This document shows positions 63,413-64,000 of a DNA stretch of 64,000 bases, piece after piece. The stretch comes from Glandiceps talaboti (taxonomy: Eukaryota; Hemichordata; Enteropneusta; Spengelidae), in NCBI RefSeq assembly GCF_964340395.1, contig NC_135550.1, forward strand, positions 1,672,001-1,736,000. The letters are read 5' to 3'. Under the pieces are notes generated by a model that was not told the DNA's origin, did not search any database, and saw nothing but the letters and a program-made list of their open reading frames with translations. How positions within the stretch are numbered: the first letter of the stretch is position 1; every line of letters begins with the position of its first letter. The translations under genes were made by a program, and so were the position numbers.

Positions 63413-64000
63413 TAGGTCTTTGAGTAATAAGGTCCGGTTTGACACAACATTGACAGTCTTGTACCAAAATATCCATCCAAAGTTGCGTTCAAGGAAACCG
63501 TTAGTTGCGTTATGATTGAACACATTGCCGCTTTATATAGTTGAGGATGAGTAGCCTTCAATGTTTAAGGGAATATTGATAAATTATCCATAATTTCACA
63601 GTTGTGTCACCATCAAGGTTTGCGCTGTTTTAGTACGCACACGCTGTGCAGATGCACATGTAAACGCCTTGTGAATGTGATACAATGTTACACAGCGTAA
63701 CAATATCATCATGCCTGGAATTACGTATATCACGTGCACTCCACATGTATGCTGTACATTTCATAATTTCAGGTACGTTTTTGCATTCGGATTAATATAG
63801 TATTACATGTTATCGGCTATTCATGAAAGTACAATTTGTAGTAAATGCAACAATATTCTACAACGTTTTACAGTAGCAGAAGTTATGACAAAGGTCAAGT
63901 CAACTTTATGGCATGCCAGCACAATGGCATCGCATTTTCGATTTTGATCAAATCAAATCAAAACCATACGATTTTAGAAGAGATTCAAACGACTTAAAAT
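63413..64000. other. Nothing recognised
   Basis: No gene, repeat or RNA that I can support. Confidence 0.45.

Noticed and set aside
1-64000. tRNA or rRNA genes
   Set aside because: No cloverleaf or rRNA-like sequence was noticed; the only tRNA-like stretch is the 18-base primer site at 44899.

Overview
This is animal nuclear DNA: AT-rich, with spliced GT-AG exons, microsatellites, minisatellites and many transposable elements, and no bacterial features. The only host gene I can support is one SLC5-family sodium-coupled transporter on the minus strand. I read 12 exons between 52067 and 8251 whose intron phases all agree, giving 532 codons plus a stop. The N-terminal exons (roughly the first 150 residues in this family) were not found. 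A Gmr1-type Ty3/gypsy element, a group described from deuterostomes, suggests an invertebrate deuterostome such as a hemichordate, echinoderm or lancelet. The species call is an inference of low confidence.

Layout. 1-3240 holds copies of a transposon with TIRs and long G runs (called here the G-run element). 3262-8160 is a 38-bp satellite split by a decayed LINE (3635-6860) and lies just downstream of the transporter stop codon. 8251-9784 has the last three transporter exons. The 9.1-kb intron 9785-18882 holds two LINE relics, a G-run element, a gag-like fragment and small repeats. Exons at 18883-19036 and 19785-19927 follow. The 13.2-kb intron 19928-33155 contains a minus-strand DIRS-like tyrosine-recombinase retrotransposon (about 19993-32342). 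Inserted inside it are a near-intact LINE with a 2A peptide in ORF1 (21899-26851) and a Helitron/Helentron-like element (28174-30564). Exons at 33156-36922 follow.

The 14.6-kb intron 36923-51529 holds a 33-bp minisatellite and a G-run element copy (38433-50708). That copy was split twice: by an apparently intact LTR retrotransposon with matching 766-bp LTRs and CAATA target duplications (39015-45684), and by a second Helentron-like copy (45959-49537) that itself carries a 1.8-kb TIR element. Exons at 51530-51597 and 51950-52067 follow. 52806-53425 is a long trinucleotide repeat. 56380-63412 is LINE territory: one decayed CR1/L2-like element, then a second one interrupted by a third in the opposite orientation.

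How it fits together. The transporter has about 1.6 kb of coding sequence in a 44-kb span, and mobile elements fill its large introns. Empty-site comparison between G-run copies fixes the order of several insertions. The LTR element looks youngest: its LTRs look the same by eye, its 1594-codon frame is open and its TSD is perfect. The 2A-bearing LINE is also largely intact, but its ORF2 has no ATG and sits in frame behind ORF1 across one TAA.
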